From: Bacteroidaceae bacterium
GTDB lineage: Bacteria; Bacteroidota; Bacteroidia; Bacteroidales; Barnesiellaceae_A
Length of the DNA: 64,000 nt
Direction: 5' to 3'
NCBI GenBank assembly: GCA_017522135.1
Contig: JAFXAB010000016.1
Span: 1 to 64,000, forward strand
In this document: positions 1-7,736 of the stretch, piece by piece
Layout: every line of letters begins with the position of its first letter
Numbering within the stretch: position 1 is the first letter of the stretch
Translations under genes and position numbers: made by a program
Notes under the pieces: generated by a model
What the model saw: the letters and a program-made list of their open reading frames with translations, nothing else
Database searches by the model: none
What the model was told of the DNA's origin: nothing

Positions 1-521
1 CCGGATGCGCCGAAATTTGGGATTAACGAGAGCATGATTGGGAATTCTTGTGAGCCGACACCTTCTATCCATATATCATTTATTTGGCTGCTCTCATGTG
101 TTACATAGAAAACATGTCTCTCTTTTCCATAATATATTTGAGTCTCTATGCTATCAACAATAGTTTCTCCTTGTTGAAATTGTATTGTGTCTCCGGCTTG
201 TATATCAAAGTCATAAATCATTGTCTCAAACTCATTGTTGAGTTCGCGAGTAAACACCTTCTTGTTTTCTTCACGAATATAACCATGAAGTCCGGCATAG
301 GTTATTTCATTAGTAATAGCATCAAGTATTGATATGTAGAGTTTGTGATAGAGTTTGTTATTTATTTCAGTAAGCTCACCGATACCTACTTGTTTATAAC
401 TTGAGCTTGAAACTTCAAAACTTACCCAAACTTTTCCTTCTTCAACGTAGGGTATATACTCATGCTCGGCGTATGCCGATAGAGCAAACAATACTGCTAA
501 TAAAGATAAAATACGTTTCAT
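1..521 (-). CDS. Secreted protein of unknown function (3' end outside window)
   Basis: Only the first 173 codons are in the window; the gene runs off the left edge. The ATG at 521-519 opens a clean signal peptide: MKR, a Leu/Ala-rich core, and a SAYA-E cleavage-like site near residue 18. The rest is hydrophilic, beta-rich looking sequence with no motif I can name. AGGAGG lies four bases upstream of the ATG, a strong Shine-Dalgarno that is unusual here. The frame stays open for 71 codons upstream of the ATG through the fragment at 574-734, but the signal peptide fixes the start. In Bacteroidota such proteins often end in a type IX sorting domain; that part cannot be seen. Confidence 0.75.
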   Translation of the reverse strand, partial: MKRILSLLAVLFALSAYAEHEYIPYVEEGKVWVSFEVSSSSYKQVGIGELTEINNKLYHKLYISILDAITNEITYAGLHGYIREENKKVFTRELNNEFETMIYDFDIQAGDTIQFQQGETIVDSIETQIYYGKERHVFYVTHESSQINDIWIEGVGSQEFPIMLSLIPNFGAS

Positions 522-573
522 ATTACCTCCTTTTTTGCAAACATAATAATAATATTTGTAAAATTGTTCCTTC

Positions 574-734
574 ATAAGATTTTTTCCTTTTATGTTTATT
601 GTACCACCATCAAAAATAACATCTCCATGCGCTTTCTTGTCAGTTACATTGCTTCCTATTTTTATGTTCGTTGCATTATATTCTCTATTCTCACTGATTG
701 TTTCGTTTTGGATATATAATATATTTTCAACCCC
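574..734 (-). pseudogene. Fragment resembling a C-terminal surface-protein domain of Bacteroidales
   Basis: On the minus strand, in frame with the gene at 1-521 and starting right after a TGA at 737-735, the translation contains YIQNETISENREYNATNIKI, then GSNVTDKKAHGDVIFDGG. This matches from memory the short segment (..NQTI..Y.A...I.AGSNVT..GDV..) seen near the C-terminus of many Bacteroidales secreted proteins. It has no start codon and no signal peptide, and stops precede it. I read it as the remnant of a deleted surface-protein gene. Alternatives are a long N-terminal extension of the next gene with a non-standard start, or chance. Confidence 0.4.
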
Positions 735-747
735 TCAGTCACTTACG

Positions 748-947
748 TGACAATTGTCTATCGACCAATTTGCTCACGCTCGGCATAGCCACATTGCAAA
801 TTCATTGCGTCAGCTATACACACGCCTCGGGAAAATAGGGAGGAAAAACGCACCATCACGGAAAAGATGTAACCTTTTCTATCCCTGCGTTTTATGTAAG
901 GAAAATACAAGAGTGGAGTCCACGTAATGGGTAGGGGTTGATTATGG
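748..947. other. Intergenic stretch without a recognisable gene
   Basis: The space between the small membrane gene and the truncated secreted gene covers 522-947. Its left half holds the domain fragment and the AGGAGG leader. The right half (about 748-947) is richer in GC than its surroundings and contains a short leftward open frame that overlaps the neighbour and looks like a shadow. No terminator with a convincing stem is visible. Confidence 0.4.
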
Positions 948-1343
948 CTATACTTTCTTGAGGAATTGTACGGCCGAGCACAAGAGCATGGGTCCCAGTC
1001 CCGAATAGAACGATGCAAAAAACTCAATGGGTATGCCTTGTATATGTCGCAATGTAATGCCAAGAGCCATCATAAAAACAATCAACAACCAACCTTTGAG
1101 TGGAAAAGTATGCCAAAAGCGACTTCTATCGGGCAAGCCGGATATGTGTGCAATATATCTCTTTACAACCTTGCCAAATATAAAATAAAAGCCACAGATG
1201 ACACACAATGTAATGGCAAACAGCCACCACTGTGAGAAAGGTAGTTGACTGTAGGCCAAAATACCTTTCATTGTGATTATAAAGCCAGGTATAGCCCATA
1301 CCAATGTTGCCACAAGGTAGTGATAATTTCTCTTTATCAACAT
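948..1343 (-). CDS. Small four-helix membrane protein, unknown function
   Basis: A 131-residue protein with about four hydrophobic helices (near residues 8-26, 38-56, 83-97 and 108-126). I start it at the ATG at 1343-1341; a longer frame reaching 1457 would overlap the 61-aa gene by about 100 bases and adds only hydrophilic residues. It is the last gene of the operon gpx, marR, small protein, membrane protein, with 11 bases between it and its upstream neighbour. I do not recognise a family. The operon suggests a role in the response to peroxide or electrophile stress at the inner membrane, which is inference. Confidence 0.65.
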   Translation of the reverse strand: MLIKRNYHYLVATLVWAIPGFIITMKGILAYSQLPFSQWWLFAITLCVICGFYFIFGKVVKRYIAHISGLPDRSRFWHTFPLKGWLLIVFMMALGITLRHIQGIPIEFFASFYSGLGPMLLCSAVQFLKKV

Positions 1344-1354
1344 AGAGCTAAAGG

Positions 1355-1540
1355 CTAATATTTGGCAAACCGATACTTGAGTCTCAGTGTCTCTTTTTCT
1401 GACGCCGGGAGTGAATTGAAATATCTCTTCCAACCGATACAGAAATCGATGTGCCAACGCCAGAAACGACCTACAAAAGAGTTGGGCTTTTGTTCATACT
1501 TCTGCCTCATAGGGCCGTGTGCGCATTTGTATTTTTCCAT
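1355..1540 (-). CDS. 61-residue basic protein in the peroxidase/MarR operon
   Basis: Short ORF with an unusual, non-random composition: a CAHGP motif near the N-terminus, FWRWH and FCIGWKRY motifs in the middle, and a basic KYRFAKY end. The rich aromatic and Cys content and its tight fit between marR (12-base gap) and the membrane gene (11-base gap) argue that it is real. No signal peptide or membrane helix. It resembles small conserved Bacteroidales proteins of unknown function in my memory. The Cys/His pairs could bind a metal, but the spacing fits no standard zinc ribbon. Confidence 0.6.
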   Translation of the reverse strand: MEKYKCAHGPMRQKYEQKPNSFVGRFWRWHIDFCIGWKRYFNSLPASEKETLRLKYRFAKY

Positions 1541-1552
1541 ATCTATAGGTTA

Positions 1553-1978
1553 TTAAATGAAAGTTTTCATCATTTTATGAAGCAACACATATAGCTGCAT
1601 AGCCTCTTCGTTATCGAGTTTTACGCATTGAGCCATCTTTACAGGAACGTCGGCCACTTTCTCCTGCAGAGCTTCTCCAATGTCGGTAATGGATATAATG
1701 ACGACACGCTCGTCGTCATGCGACCTCTCACGGCACAACCAACCATTACGCTCCATCTTCTTGAGCATGGGAGTAAGCGTACCCGAGTCCAAGAACAGTA
1801 GTTTACCCAACTCTTTGACAGATATACTCTTATGTTCCCACAACACCATCATGGCTATATATTGTGTATAAGTCAACCCCCATGGCTCCAATAGCGGAGT
1901 GTAGGCACGTACAACCTCCTTGGCACAAGCATATAACGGAAAACAAAGCTGATTTTCGAGTTTAAGTCGTTCATTCAT
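1553..1978 (-). CDS. MarR-family regulator, OhrR-like thiol sensor
   Basis: A 141-residue winged-helix repressor. The N-terminus carries Cys12 in the context NQLCFPLYAC, the position of the reactive Cys of OhrR-type MarR proteins that sense organic peroxides. The DNA-recognition region is SVKELGKLLFLDSGTLTPML and the wing is at RERSHDDERVV. It overlaps the upstream peroxidase gene by four bases (ATGA), so the two are translated together. A peroxide-sensing repressor co-transcribed with a thiol peroxidase is a coherent autoregulated unit. A second Cys at 18 could form a disulfide. A non-OhrR MarR specificity cannot be excluded. Confidence 0.88.
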   Translation of the reverse strand: MNERLKLENQLCFPLYACAKEVVRAYTPLLEPWGLTYTQYIAMMVLWEHKSISVKELGKLLFLDSGTLTPMLKKMERNGWLCRERSHDDERVVIISITDIGEALQEKVADVPVKMAQCVKLDNEEAMQLYVLLHKMMKTFI

Positions 1979-2448
1979 AATAGCTTGATTATATCTTTTT
2001 CTATTTTATGAGGATTGGTCATAGGAGCATAACGCTCTACAACATTGCCTTCACGCGAGACGAGAAACTTAGTGAAATTCCACTTAATATCATCGCCCAT
2101 AAAGCCACCTTGTTGAGTTTTCAAGAAACGGTACAACGGAGCTTCATTCTTACCATTGACATCGATTTTGGCAAAACGCGGAAAGGTGGTTTTATACTTC
2201 AATGTGCAGAAGTTACCTATCTCTTCATCACTACCGGGGGCTTGATGACCAAATTGATTACAAGGGAAATCCAATATCACCAATCCCTGCTCATGGTATT
2301 TATCGTAGAGTTGTTGCAACCCTTCGTACTGAGGGGTAAACCCGCACTTGGTGGCTGTATTGACAATGAGCAACACCTTACCTTTATATTGCGACATAGA
2401 TATTTCACTACCATCTACCGCCTTTATTTTACATTCATAAATGTTCAT
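1975..2448 (-). CDS. Glutathione peroxidase-family thiol peroxidase
   Basis: Reduces hydrogen or organic peroxides in the cytoplasm, probably with thioredoxin as donor as in most bacterial Cys-type members. The family tetrad is visible: Cys35 in NTATKCGFTPQY, Gln69 in FPCNQFGHQ, and Trp in KWNFTKF. The length of 157 residues is normal. I use the ATG at 2448-2446; the 22 codons upstream (to 2514) lie over the promoter and read like noncoding sequence. First gene of the operon with the OhrR-like regulator, so it is likely induced by peroxides. Confidence 0.92.
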   Translation of the reverse strand: MNIYECKIKAVDGSEISMSQYKGKVLLIVNTATKCGFTPQYEGLQQLYDKYHEQGLVILDFPCNQFGHQAPGSDEEIGNFCTLKYKTTFPRFAKIDVNGKNEAPLYRFLKTQQGGFMGDDIKWNFTKFLVSREGNVVERYAPMTNPHKIEKDIIKLL

Positions 2449-2485
2449 ACAAAAAACACATTTTAAACAATTAAATTTTATACAA

Positions 2486-2515
2486 CAAATATAGACAAAA
2501 TAATTTGAAAACAAA
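2486..2515 (-). promoter_or_regulatory. Predicted promoter of the gpx operon
   Basis: On the minus strand TTTG (2515-2512) and TATATTTG (2493-2486) are separated by 18 bases, close to the Bacteroidota -33/-7 consensus (TTTG, 19-21 bases, TAnnTTTG). It lies about 38 bases before the chosen gpx start. Confidence 0.5.
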
Positions 2516-2610
2516 AATTATACAAAAAAGTTGATGCAAGGCTCAAGATAATTTTTACACATGGCACATTCTATTACTACATCGGATAACAGAAAAGAGG
2601 GCATATATAT

Positions 2611-2658
2611 AACAAACAATCGGGAACATTCGTTGATGGAACGCCCCGATTGTTTGTT
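2611..2658 (-). terminator. Terminator hairpin after tyrS
   Basis: A 14-bp perfect inverted repeat, AACAAACAATCGGG at 2611-2624 against its complement at 2645-2658, 16 bases past the tyrS stop. There is no long T-run, as is common in this phylum. It also separates tyrS from the gpx promoter. Confidence 0.7.
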
Positions 2659-2673
2659 GTGAAAACCAATATA

Positions 2674-3966
2674 CTATCTTGCTATTACAAGAAAATAGTT
2701 CTTTTTGCCCTTTTGTACGATAAGGTATTTGCCGGCTACGAGATGTGAGTCGTCTATTACTTGGTCGAAAGTTGCGAGTTTCTCCTTGTTGATAGAAACG
2801 CCACCACCTTGAGTGAGCTTGCGCATTTCGCCTTTTGAAGGGAATATAGCCGCTTTGTCGGTAGTGAGTTCTACAGCTTTGATACCGGCCTTGAGCTCAT
2901 CGAGCGACACTTCAAAAGTGGGCACACCATCGAAAACATCGAGCAGAGTAGCTTCGTCGATGTTGCGCAAAGTATCGGCAGTTGTATTACCAAAAAGGAT
3001 GTTTGATGCGGCAACAGCGGCTTCATAAGCCTCTTGGCTGTGTACCATAACGGTAATTTCTTGAGCCAACCGCTTTTGCAAAGGACGCAAGTGGGGAGCT
3101 TCGTGTTGCTCGGCAATGATAGCGTCTATCTCTTCACGAGATAGTGATGTAAATATTTTTATATAACGCTCGGCATCAACGTCGCTTACATTCAACCAGA
3201 ACTGGTAGAACTTGTAGGGCGAGGTATATCGGGCATCGAGCCATACGTTACCGCTTTCGGTCTTGCCGAATTTTGTACCATCGGCCTTGGTAATCAATGG
3301 ACAAGTTATGGCAAAAGCCTCACCACCATACATGCGACGGATAAGTTCGGTACCGGTAGTGATGTTACCCCATTGGTCAGATCCACCCATTTGCAACTTG
3401 CAATTGCTGTTGTGATAAAGATAGGCAAAGTCATAACCCTGCATCAACTGGTATGAAAATTCGGTAAAAGACATACCCTCGCCCGATGTACCCGAAAGAC
3501 GTTTTTTTACAGAGTCTTTGGCCATCATATAATTGACGGTGATGAGCTTACCCACACTACGAATAAAGTCGATAAAAGAAAACTCTTTCATCCAATCGTA
3601 GTTGTTGACAAGAACGGCAGCATTGGGGGCATCGGATTCGAAGTCGAGGAAACGAGCCAATTGTTTTTTGATAGCCTCTTGGTTGTGTCGAAGGGTAGTT
3701 TCGTCGAGCAACTTGCGCTCTTGCGACTTCATAGAAGGGTCGCCAATCATACCTGTAGCACCACCGACAAGGGCAATGGGCTTGTGACCGGCACGTTGCA
3801 AGTGACGCAACATCATTACACCAACGAGGTGTCCTATGTGGAGCGAGTCGGCCGTGGGGTCAATACCAAGGTATCCCACAGTCATCTCTTTCTGCATTTG
3901 TTCTTCTGTACCCGGCATCATATCGTGTATCATGCCACGCCATTTCAATTCTTCAATAAAATTCAT
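2674..3966 (-). CDS. tyrS: Tyrosyl-tRNA synthetase
   Basis: Charges tRNA-Tyr. Class I synthetase signatures are present: HIGH at residues 43-46 (SLHIGHLVG) and KFGKT near residue 230 ([12 protein letters not shown]), with the tyrosine-pocket region around NYDWM and the [11 protein letters not shown] segment between. The last 80 or so residues form an S4-like RNA-binding domain. At 430 residues it is full length. It has its own promoter just inside the gap after tatD and its own terminator, so it can be expressed apart from the rnpA-yidD-tatD genes. Confidence 0.97.
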   Translation of the reverse strand: MNFIEELKWRGMIHDMMPGTEEQMQKEMTVGYLGIDPTADSLHIGHLVGVMMLRHLQRAGHKPIALVGGATGMIGDPSMKSQERKLLDETTLRHNQEAIKKQLARFLDFESDAPNAAVLVNNYDWMKEFSFIDFIRSVGKLITVNYMMAKDSVKKRLSGTSGEGMSFTEFSYQLMQGYDFAYLYHNSNCKLQMGGSDQWGNITTGTELIRRMYGGEAFAITCPLITKADGTKFGKTESGNVWLDARYTSPYKFYQFWLNVSDVDAERYIKIFTSLSREEIDAIIAEQHEAPHLRPLQKRLAQEITVMVHSQEAYEAAVAASNILFGNTTADTLRNIDEATLLDVFDGVPTFEVSLDELKAGIKAVELTTDKAAIFPSKGEMRKLTQGGGVSINKEKLATFDQVIDDSHLVAGKYLIVQKGKKNYFLVIAR

Positions 3967-4019
3967 TGTTGTATGTTGTTTTGTTATTTAATTACATATT
4001 TTTGCCACGAGTGCAAATG

Positions 4020-4051
4020 CAAAAGTAGTATAGTTTGTGATAATAAGCAAT
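4020..4051 (-). promoter_or_regulatory. Predicted tyrS promoter
   Basis: Minus strand: ATTG (4051-4048), 20 bases, then TACTTTTG (4027-4020), a match to TAnnTTTG. It is 53 bases upstream of the tyrS start, which leaves room for a short leader. Confidence 0.5.
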
Positions 4052-4061
4052 TATTCATAAG

Positions 4062-4682
4062 CTAAAATGTTTTTTCGGCACGCATTTCTACCGATTTTTG
4101 CAGTTCATGAGGCTCTATATTGGCAGCATGAGCCACAAGATCATATATAGCATTTATACACAACCTACTTTCATCGCTTTCCACCCACAACATCTCAATG
4201 GGAGTGATGGCAACAGCCTTGGCGTTGAATTTTTCGCCAAAGGAGAGTTCAATACCATGATTGATGAATTGTTGGGCTGTAGAGGCATTACCCCTAAATC
4301 CGTGCACAATCCATTTTTGTGCAGGCTTGTGTTTTTTGCACAGTGAAATTATAATATGCGCCGATTTGACAGAATGTATGATAAGAGGTTTTTTGAGCAT
4401 TTCCGACAACCCAATATGATATTCAAACAGGGTTGTCTGTTGTTCTATATCGGCACCTCTCAAACAGTCTATACCACACTCGCCAATAGCAAGAACATGC
4501 CGATGCTGCGATAGTTGTTGCAACAACCGTAAATCATGGTCGGTAACACGATTGCTATCCCAAGGATGTATGCCTATAGAGCATAGTCGCGGAGCTTCTC
4601 TATCGAATTGTGCAAGAGACAGAGATACTATTGCATGATGAGAAAGATTGTTGCTGTGGGTATGTATATCGTTTATAGTCAT
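4062..4682 (-). CDS. TatD-family metal-dependent hydrolase
   Basis: A TIM-barrel deoxyribonuclease-like hydrolase. Metal ligands of the family can be seen: the N-terminal HTH in DIHTHSN, Glu in IGECGID, His in IIHS, His in IVHGFRG, and the late Asp in VESDES. The 206 residues are shorter than the usual 250-260; the compact form is common in Bacteroidota. TatD proteins act on DNA 3' ends or in proofreading of D-aminoacyl-tRNA; which applies here cannot be told. The start overlaps the yidD stop (TAATG), so translation is coupled. Confidence 0.88.
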   Translation of the reverse strand: MTINDIHTHSNNLSHHAIVSLSLAQFDREAPRLCSIGIHPWDSNRVTDHDLRLLQQLSQHRHVLAIGECGIDCLRGADIEQQTTLFEYHIGLSEMLKKPLIIHSVKSAHIIISLCKKHKPAQKWIVHGFRGNASTAQQFINHGIELSFGEKFNAKAVAITPIEMLWVESDESRLCINAIYDLVAHAANIEPHELQKSVEMRAEKTF

Positions 4683-4912
4683 TACGGTACAGGATCATAA
4701 CCACTGCCACCCCACGGATGACAACGGCATATACGTTTAACAGCAAGCCACACACCTTTTATGGGGCCGTGTTTCTTGATAGCCTCAATGGCATATTGCG
4801 AGCACGTGGGGGTATAACGGCATGCCGGAGGCAATAGGGGAGAGATACAACTACGGTAGAAATAGATGGGAAGCAACAGTAACCACGTAAAAAATCTCTT
4901 TATTGCTGACAT
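4682..4912 (-). CDS. yidD: Membrane protein insertion efficiency factor YidD
   Basis: A 76-residue YidD protein that assists YidC-dependent insertion of inner-membrane proteins. Family features: N-terminal amphipathic helix, the [18 protein letters not shown] core with three Cys, and a C-terminal [15 protein letters not shown]. It sits after rnpA as in most bacteria, here with a 104-base gap, and its stop overlaps the TatD start. Confidence 0.95.
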   Translation of the reverse strand: MSAIKRFFTWLLLLPIYFYRSCISPLLPPACRYTPTCSQYAIEAIKKHGPIKGVWLAVKRICRCHPWGGSGYDPVP

Positions 4913-5016
4913 GAGGTATCTTTTTTATATCGTTGTGGATGATATGATGCGGTATAGTGGGTGTTGTTGGGCAAGGTGTGATGAGAGTAACACAGATAAA
5001 GTGTTTTTTTCGTCAC

Positions 5017-5406
5017 TTATCTATCTCCATCTTTATTGATGATAGAGGCAAGTTTGTTGAGTGTATCTATCATGCGTTGCTCAATGTGCGCATAGTCTTG
5101 CATATCGGCTGCTATATATAAAAACGCCATATCGATGGTATTGTCGCCCATAGCAGGTAAAATATGCTTATGAAGGCGGTATGCCTCGCGAATGCGACGA
5201 CGCAACCACACACGTTTTACAGCGTGCTTAAACTTGCGTTTGGGCACGCTTATAAAAAATTGAGGTCGCTCATCGGGAGTGTTTTTAGGGTGAATGCGGT
5301 ATACAATTCGCAAGGGATATTGCGCAAAGGACTGCCCATCCGCAAAGAGTTGTTCAATCTTGGTGCGGCTACATAATTTCTCTTCTTTGGGCAGTCGGTA
5401 CTTCAT
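5017..5406 (-). CDS. rnpA: Ribonuclease P protein component
   Basis: Protein subunit that binds the RNase P RNA and helps process tRNA 5' ends. The hallmark basic helix is present as FKHAVKRVWLRRRIREAYRL, preceded by FFISVPKRKFK. The 129-residue length is typical. No rpmH is next to it; instead a terminator-like hairpin with six Ts lies 12-41 bases before the ATG, downstream of hemD, so transcription reaching rnpA must read through that hairpin or start inside it. Confidence 0.95.
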   Translation of the reverse strand: MKYRLPKEEKLCSRTKIEQLFADGQSFAQYPLRIVYRIHPKNTPDERPQFFISVPKRKFKHAVKRVWLRRRIREAYRLHKHILPAMGDNTIDMAFLYIAADMQDYAHIEQRMIDTLNKLASIINKDGDR

Positions 5407-5417
5407 CGCTGTATTAT

Positions 5418-5447
5418 AAAAAACACCTCGCAGATATATACGAGGTG
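5418..5447 (-). terminator. Intrinsic terminator or attenuator between hemD and rnpA
   Basis: Minus strand: CACCTCG (5447-5441), 10-base loop, CGAGGTG (5430-5424), then TTTTTT (5423-5418). This is the most classical intrinsic terminator in the window, yet the rnpA ATG is only 11 bases beyond the T-run. Confidence 0.7.
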
Positions 5448-5468
5448 ATATATAGGTCGTGAAAAAGA

Positions 5469-6218
5469 TTATTTCTTTTTGCTGTTTTGCTTCAAGAACA
5501 AGTCGAGAGCACCTGTTATTGAAGGCATCTCGGGGGTAGGAGCTTCCAGGTCAAGACGCAAACCGGCCTCCTTGGCAGCCTTGGCTGTAGTAGGACCATA
5601 ACAAGCAATCTTTATATCGCCTTGCTCAAAATTGGGAAAGTTCTTCAACAAAGAAGCTATACCAGCCGGACTGAAGAATACCAACATATCATAGTCAAAC
5701 TCTTCATCGGGAGTGAAATCGTTGCTCACAGTACGATACATTATCGCCTTGGTATAGTTTATCTTGTTTTGCTCAAGAAAAGTTGTCTCGTCTTTGTGTA
5801 CGTCCGATACAGGAAACAAATATTTCTCGTTATACTTGGCAAGCAAGGGAACCAAATCTTCCAATTTATTAGATTTGGTGCCATGATGTATCTTGCGCTT
5901 GCGATATATAATATACTTTTGCAGGTATAGTGAAATGTTTTCTGTTGTACAGAAATATTTCATGGTATCGGGGATGGTCACACGCAGGCTCTTACACAAC
6001 GTAAAGAAGTGGTCGATAGCAGTGCGCGATGTAAAAATGATAGCCGAATAATCAAGTATCGAAATTTTCTGTTGACGAAATTCTTTAGACGAAAGACCCT
6101 CGACCTTGATAAAGGGACGAAAGACAATCTCAACACCATACTTTTGAGCAATGTCATAGTAGGGCGATTTCTCTGTGGCAGGCTTCGGTTGTGAAACCAA
6201 TATCTTTTTTATTTTCAA
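5469..6218 (-). CDS. hemD: Uroporphyrinogen-III synthase (HemD family)
   Basis: Two-lobed HemD-type protein that closes hydroxymethylbilane to uroporphyrinogen III, on the heme pathway. HemD proteins are poorly conserved; here the recognisable parts are the N-terminal ILVSQPKPA, the SAIIFTSRTAIDHFF segment, the C-terminal FFSPAGIASLL, and IACYGPTTAKAAKEAGL. It is 249 residues, as expected. It overlaps the DUF4271 gene by four bases (ATGA), an arrangement I know from other Bacteroidales. No other heme gene is nearby. Confidence 0.88.
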   Translation of the reverse strand: MKIKKILVSQPKPATEKSPYYDIAQKYGVEIVFRPFIKVEGLSSKEFRQQKISILDYSAIIFTSRTAIDHFFTLCKSLRVTIPDTMKYFCTTENISLYLQKYIIYRKRKIHHGTKSNKLEDLVPLLAKYNEKYLFPVSDVHKDETTFLEQNKINYTKAIMYRTVSNDFTPDEEFDYDMLVFFSPAGIASLLKNFPNFEQGDIKIACYGPTTAKAAKEAGLRLDLEAPTPEMPSITGALDLFLKQNSKKK

Positions 6219-7123
6219 TTCGTTATGATATTTAATGAAAATAATTTATAAATAAATACCACCAATTTTCTTATAAGAAGAATGGGTATTATTTCCAGCG
6301 TGCAAAGATACAAAATTAAATAATGTAATTTGTAAATATGTGGTAAAAAAAATCTAACACCCTTATAGATTATAATCAACCTTGCTAAAGTATACAAAAT
6401 AAGGCATAAAAATATTGCAATACGCGACATTGCCGGCACAAAGAGCATAAGGAGTATAAACGGTATGAAAAAGAGCCCTATAAAGATATTTACCGAGGTA
6501 AAATTTTCAAGAAAACTATCGGTCTGTTGCCTGCTGCTGAAGATATTACCGAGCAGTCTGTAAACACACAGTTGCAAAAGATAATATACACCACATATAG
6601 CCACACATACAGCAATACTAAGCAAGATAAGATTACTATTTGTAAGAATGGGTGCTATAAGTGAATGATATAGAGCTATACCTTCGGTTGTGAAGGTGAG
6701 CAATAAGAGCGATAATCTCAGCTGGTTTTCATTGATGGTTGTCTCGTCAAAAAGATTTCCCCGACTGTTTACCTTGAATAGTGAAATGAACAGATGTCGT
6801 AAGTATTTATATCCTTGACGATAAGAGATAGCAAAGAAAGCAAAAGAAAATATCAACAAGCCTACCACCCAAGGGTTTTCGGCCGGTGTTATAGGGCGTT
6901 TTTCGGCATACAGCCCTTCGCGCAATACCGATGTCACACTATCATTGTGTGTTATGAGTCGGTGGGTATCGGTAGTAAACATCTCTATTAGAGAACTATC
7001 GTTGTTGTCTATATTGATATTGCTGTCGTTATATAACGTTGTAGAAATATCTACCATCGATATTGTATCATTGGTATATGCGCTATAAGTTTCGGGCATT
7101 GTATCGGGTGTGACAGCACTCAT
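6215..7123 (-). CDS. DUF4271-type multispan membrane protein
   Basis: Begins with about 85 hydrophilic, Asn/Asp/Thr-rich residues, then a PENPWVVGLLIFSFAFF segment and roughly seven membrane helices through to the C-terminus. The architecture and its position directly before hemD fit the Bacteroidota family DUF4271, whose function is not known. Translationally coupled to hemD by an ATGA overlap. It could be a membrane anchor or transporter. Confidence 0.75.
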   Translation of the reverse strand: MSAVTPDTMPETYSAYTNDTISMVDISTTLYNDSNINIDNNDSSLIEMFTTDTHRLITHNDSVTSVLREGLYAEKRPITPAENPWVVGLLIFSFAFFAISYRQGYKYLRHLFISLFKVNSRGNLFDETTINENQLRLSLLLLTFTTEGIALYHSLIAPILTNSNLILLSIAVCVAICGVYYLLQLCVYRLLGNIFSSRQQTDSFLENFTSVNIFIGLFFIPFILLMLFVPAMSRIAIFLCLILYTLARLIIIYKGVRFFLPHIYKLHYLILYLCTLEIIPILLIRKLVVFIYKLFSLNIITN

Positions 7124-7140
7124 GGCAACAGGGTTTTCTC

Positions 7141-7731
7141 TTATTTTTCAACTTCTATTTTTCCCAACGAAGAGTCCCATTCGGCAATATTGTCAAGGGC
7201 GTCTACTACCTCTCGGGGAGTTTGTGCCACGTGCCACAGGCGAGCATGTATGTCACGCATAAAACGATGCTCAAGAGCATTTTGCAACATTTGCAACAAA
7301 GGGTCGTAGTAGCCGGCAGTGTTGAGAATAATGATAGGGTGGGTATACAAGCCCAATTGTTTCCATGTAATAATCTCTAACAACTCTTCGAGTGTACCAC
7401 ATCCGCCGGGCAGTGCAATAGCGGCTTTACCCAAGCGAGCCATAGTTTGCTTGCGCTCATGCATATCTTGCGTAACAACAAGGTGCGATAGTTGCTTGTG
7501 ACACCAATCACGCTCTACCATAAACCGAGGTATAACACCGGTTACCGAGCCACCATTTTTCATGGCAGTATCGGCAATACAACCCATAAGGCCTATTTTT
7601 CCGGCACCATACACAATGGCTGTGTTGCGTTGTGCCAGCAGGGCAGCCAATTCTTGTGCCGCTTCAAAAAAGCACACATCCACCATGGGGCTTGAGGCAC
7701 AATATATTGTAACACAATCTCTTGTAGTCAT
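7141..7731 (-). CDS. LOG-family protein (nucleotide 5'-monophosphate phosphoribohydrolase type)
   Basis: Rossmann-fold protein of the LOG / TIGR00730 family. The catalytic signature PGGCGTLEE is present about two-thirds in, preceded by VYGAGKIGLMG and GVIPRFM. Family members release the base from nucleoside 5'-monophosphates; in bacteria this is linked to purine turnover or cytokinin-like compounds. I start at the ATG at 7731-7729 (197 residues, beginning MTTRDCVTIYCASS), five bases after the epimerase stop; the longer frame would overlap it without adding family sequence. Confidence 0.9.
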   Translation of the reverse strand: MTTRDCVTIYCASSPMVDVCFFEAAQELAALLAQRNTAIVYGAGKIGLMGCIADTAMKNGGSVTGVIPRFMVERDWCHKQLSHLVVTQDMHERKQTMARLGKAAIALPGGCGTLEELLEIITWKQLGLYTHPIIILNTAGYYDPLLQMLQNALEHRFMRDIHARLWHVAQTPREVVDALDNIAEWDSSLGKIEVEK

Positions 7732-7736
7732 GATTT

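Noticed and set aside
758..1063. 101-codon leftward frame overlapping the small membrane gene
   Set aside because: Overlaps the membrane gene by about 115 bases in another frame and lacks any motif; the gene order fits without it.
4020..4061. Riboswitch or T-box before tyrS
   Set aside because: The leader is only about 50 bases and shows no stem or T-box sequence; a normal promoter explains the gap.
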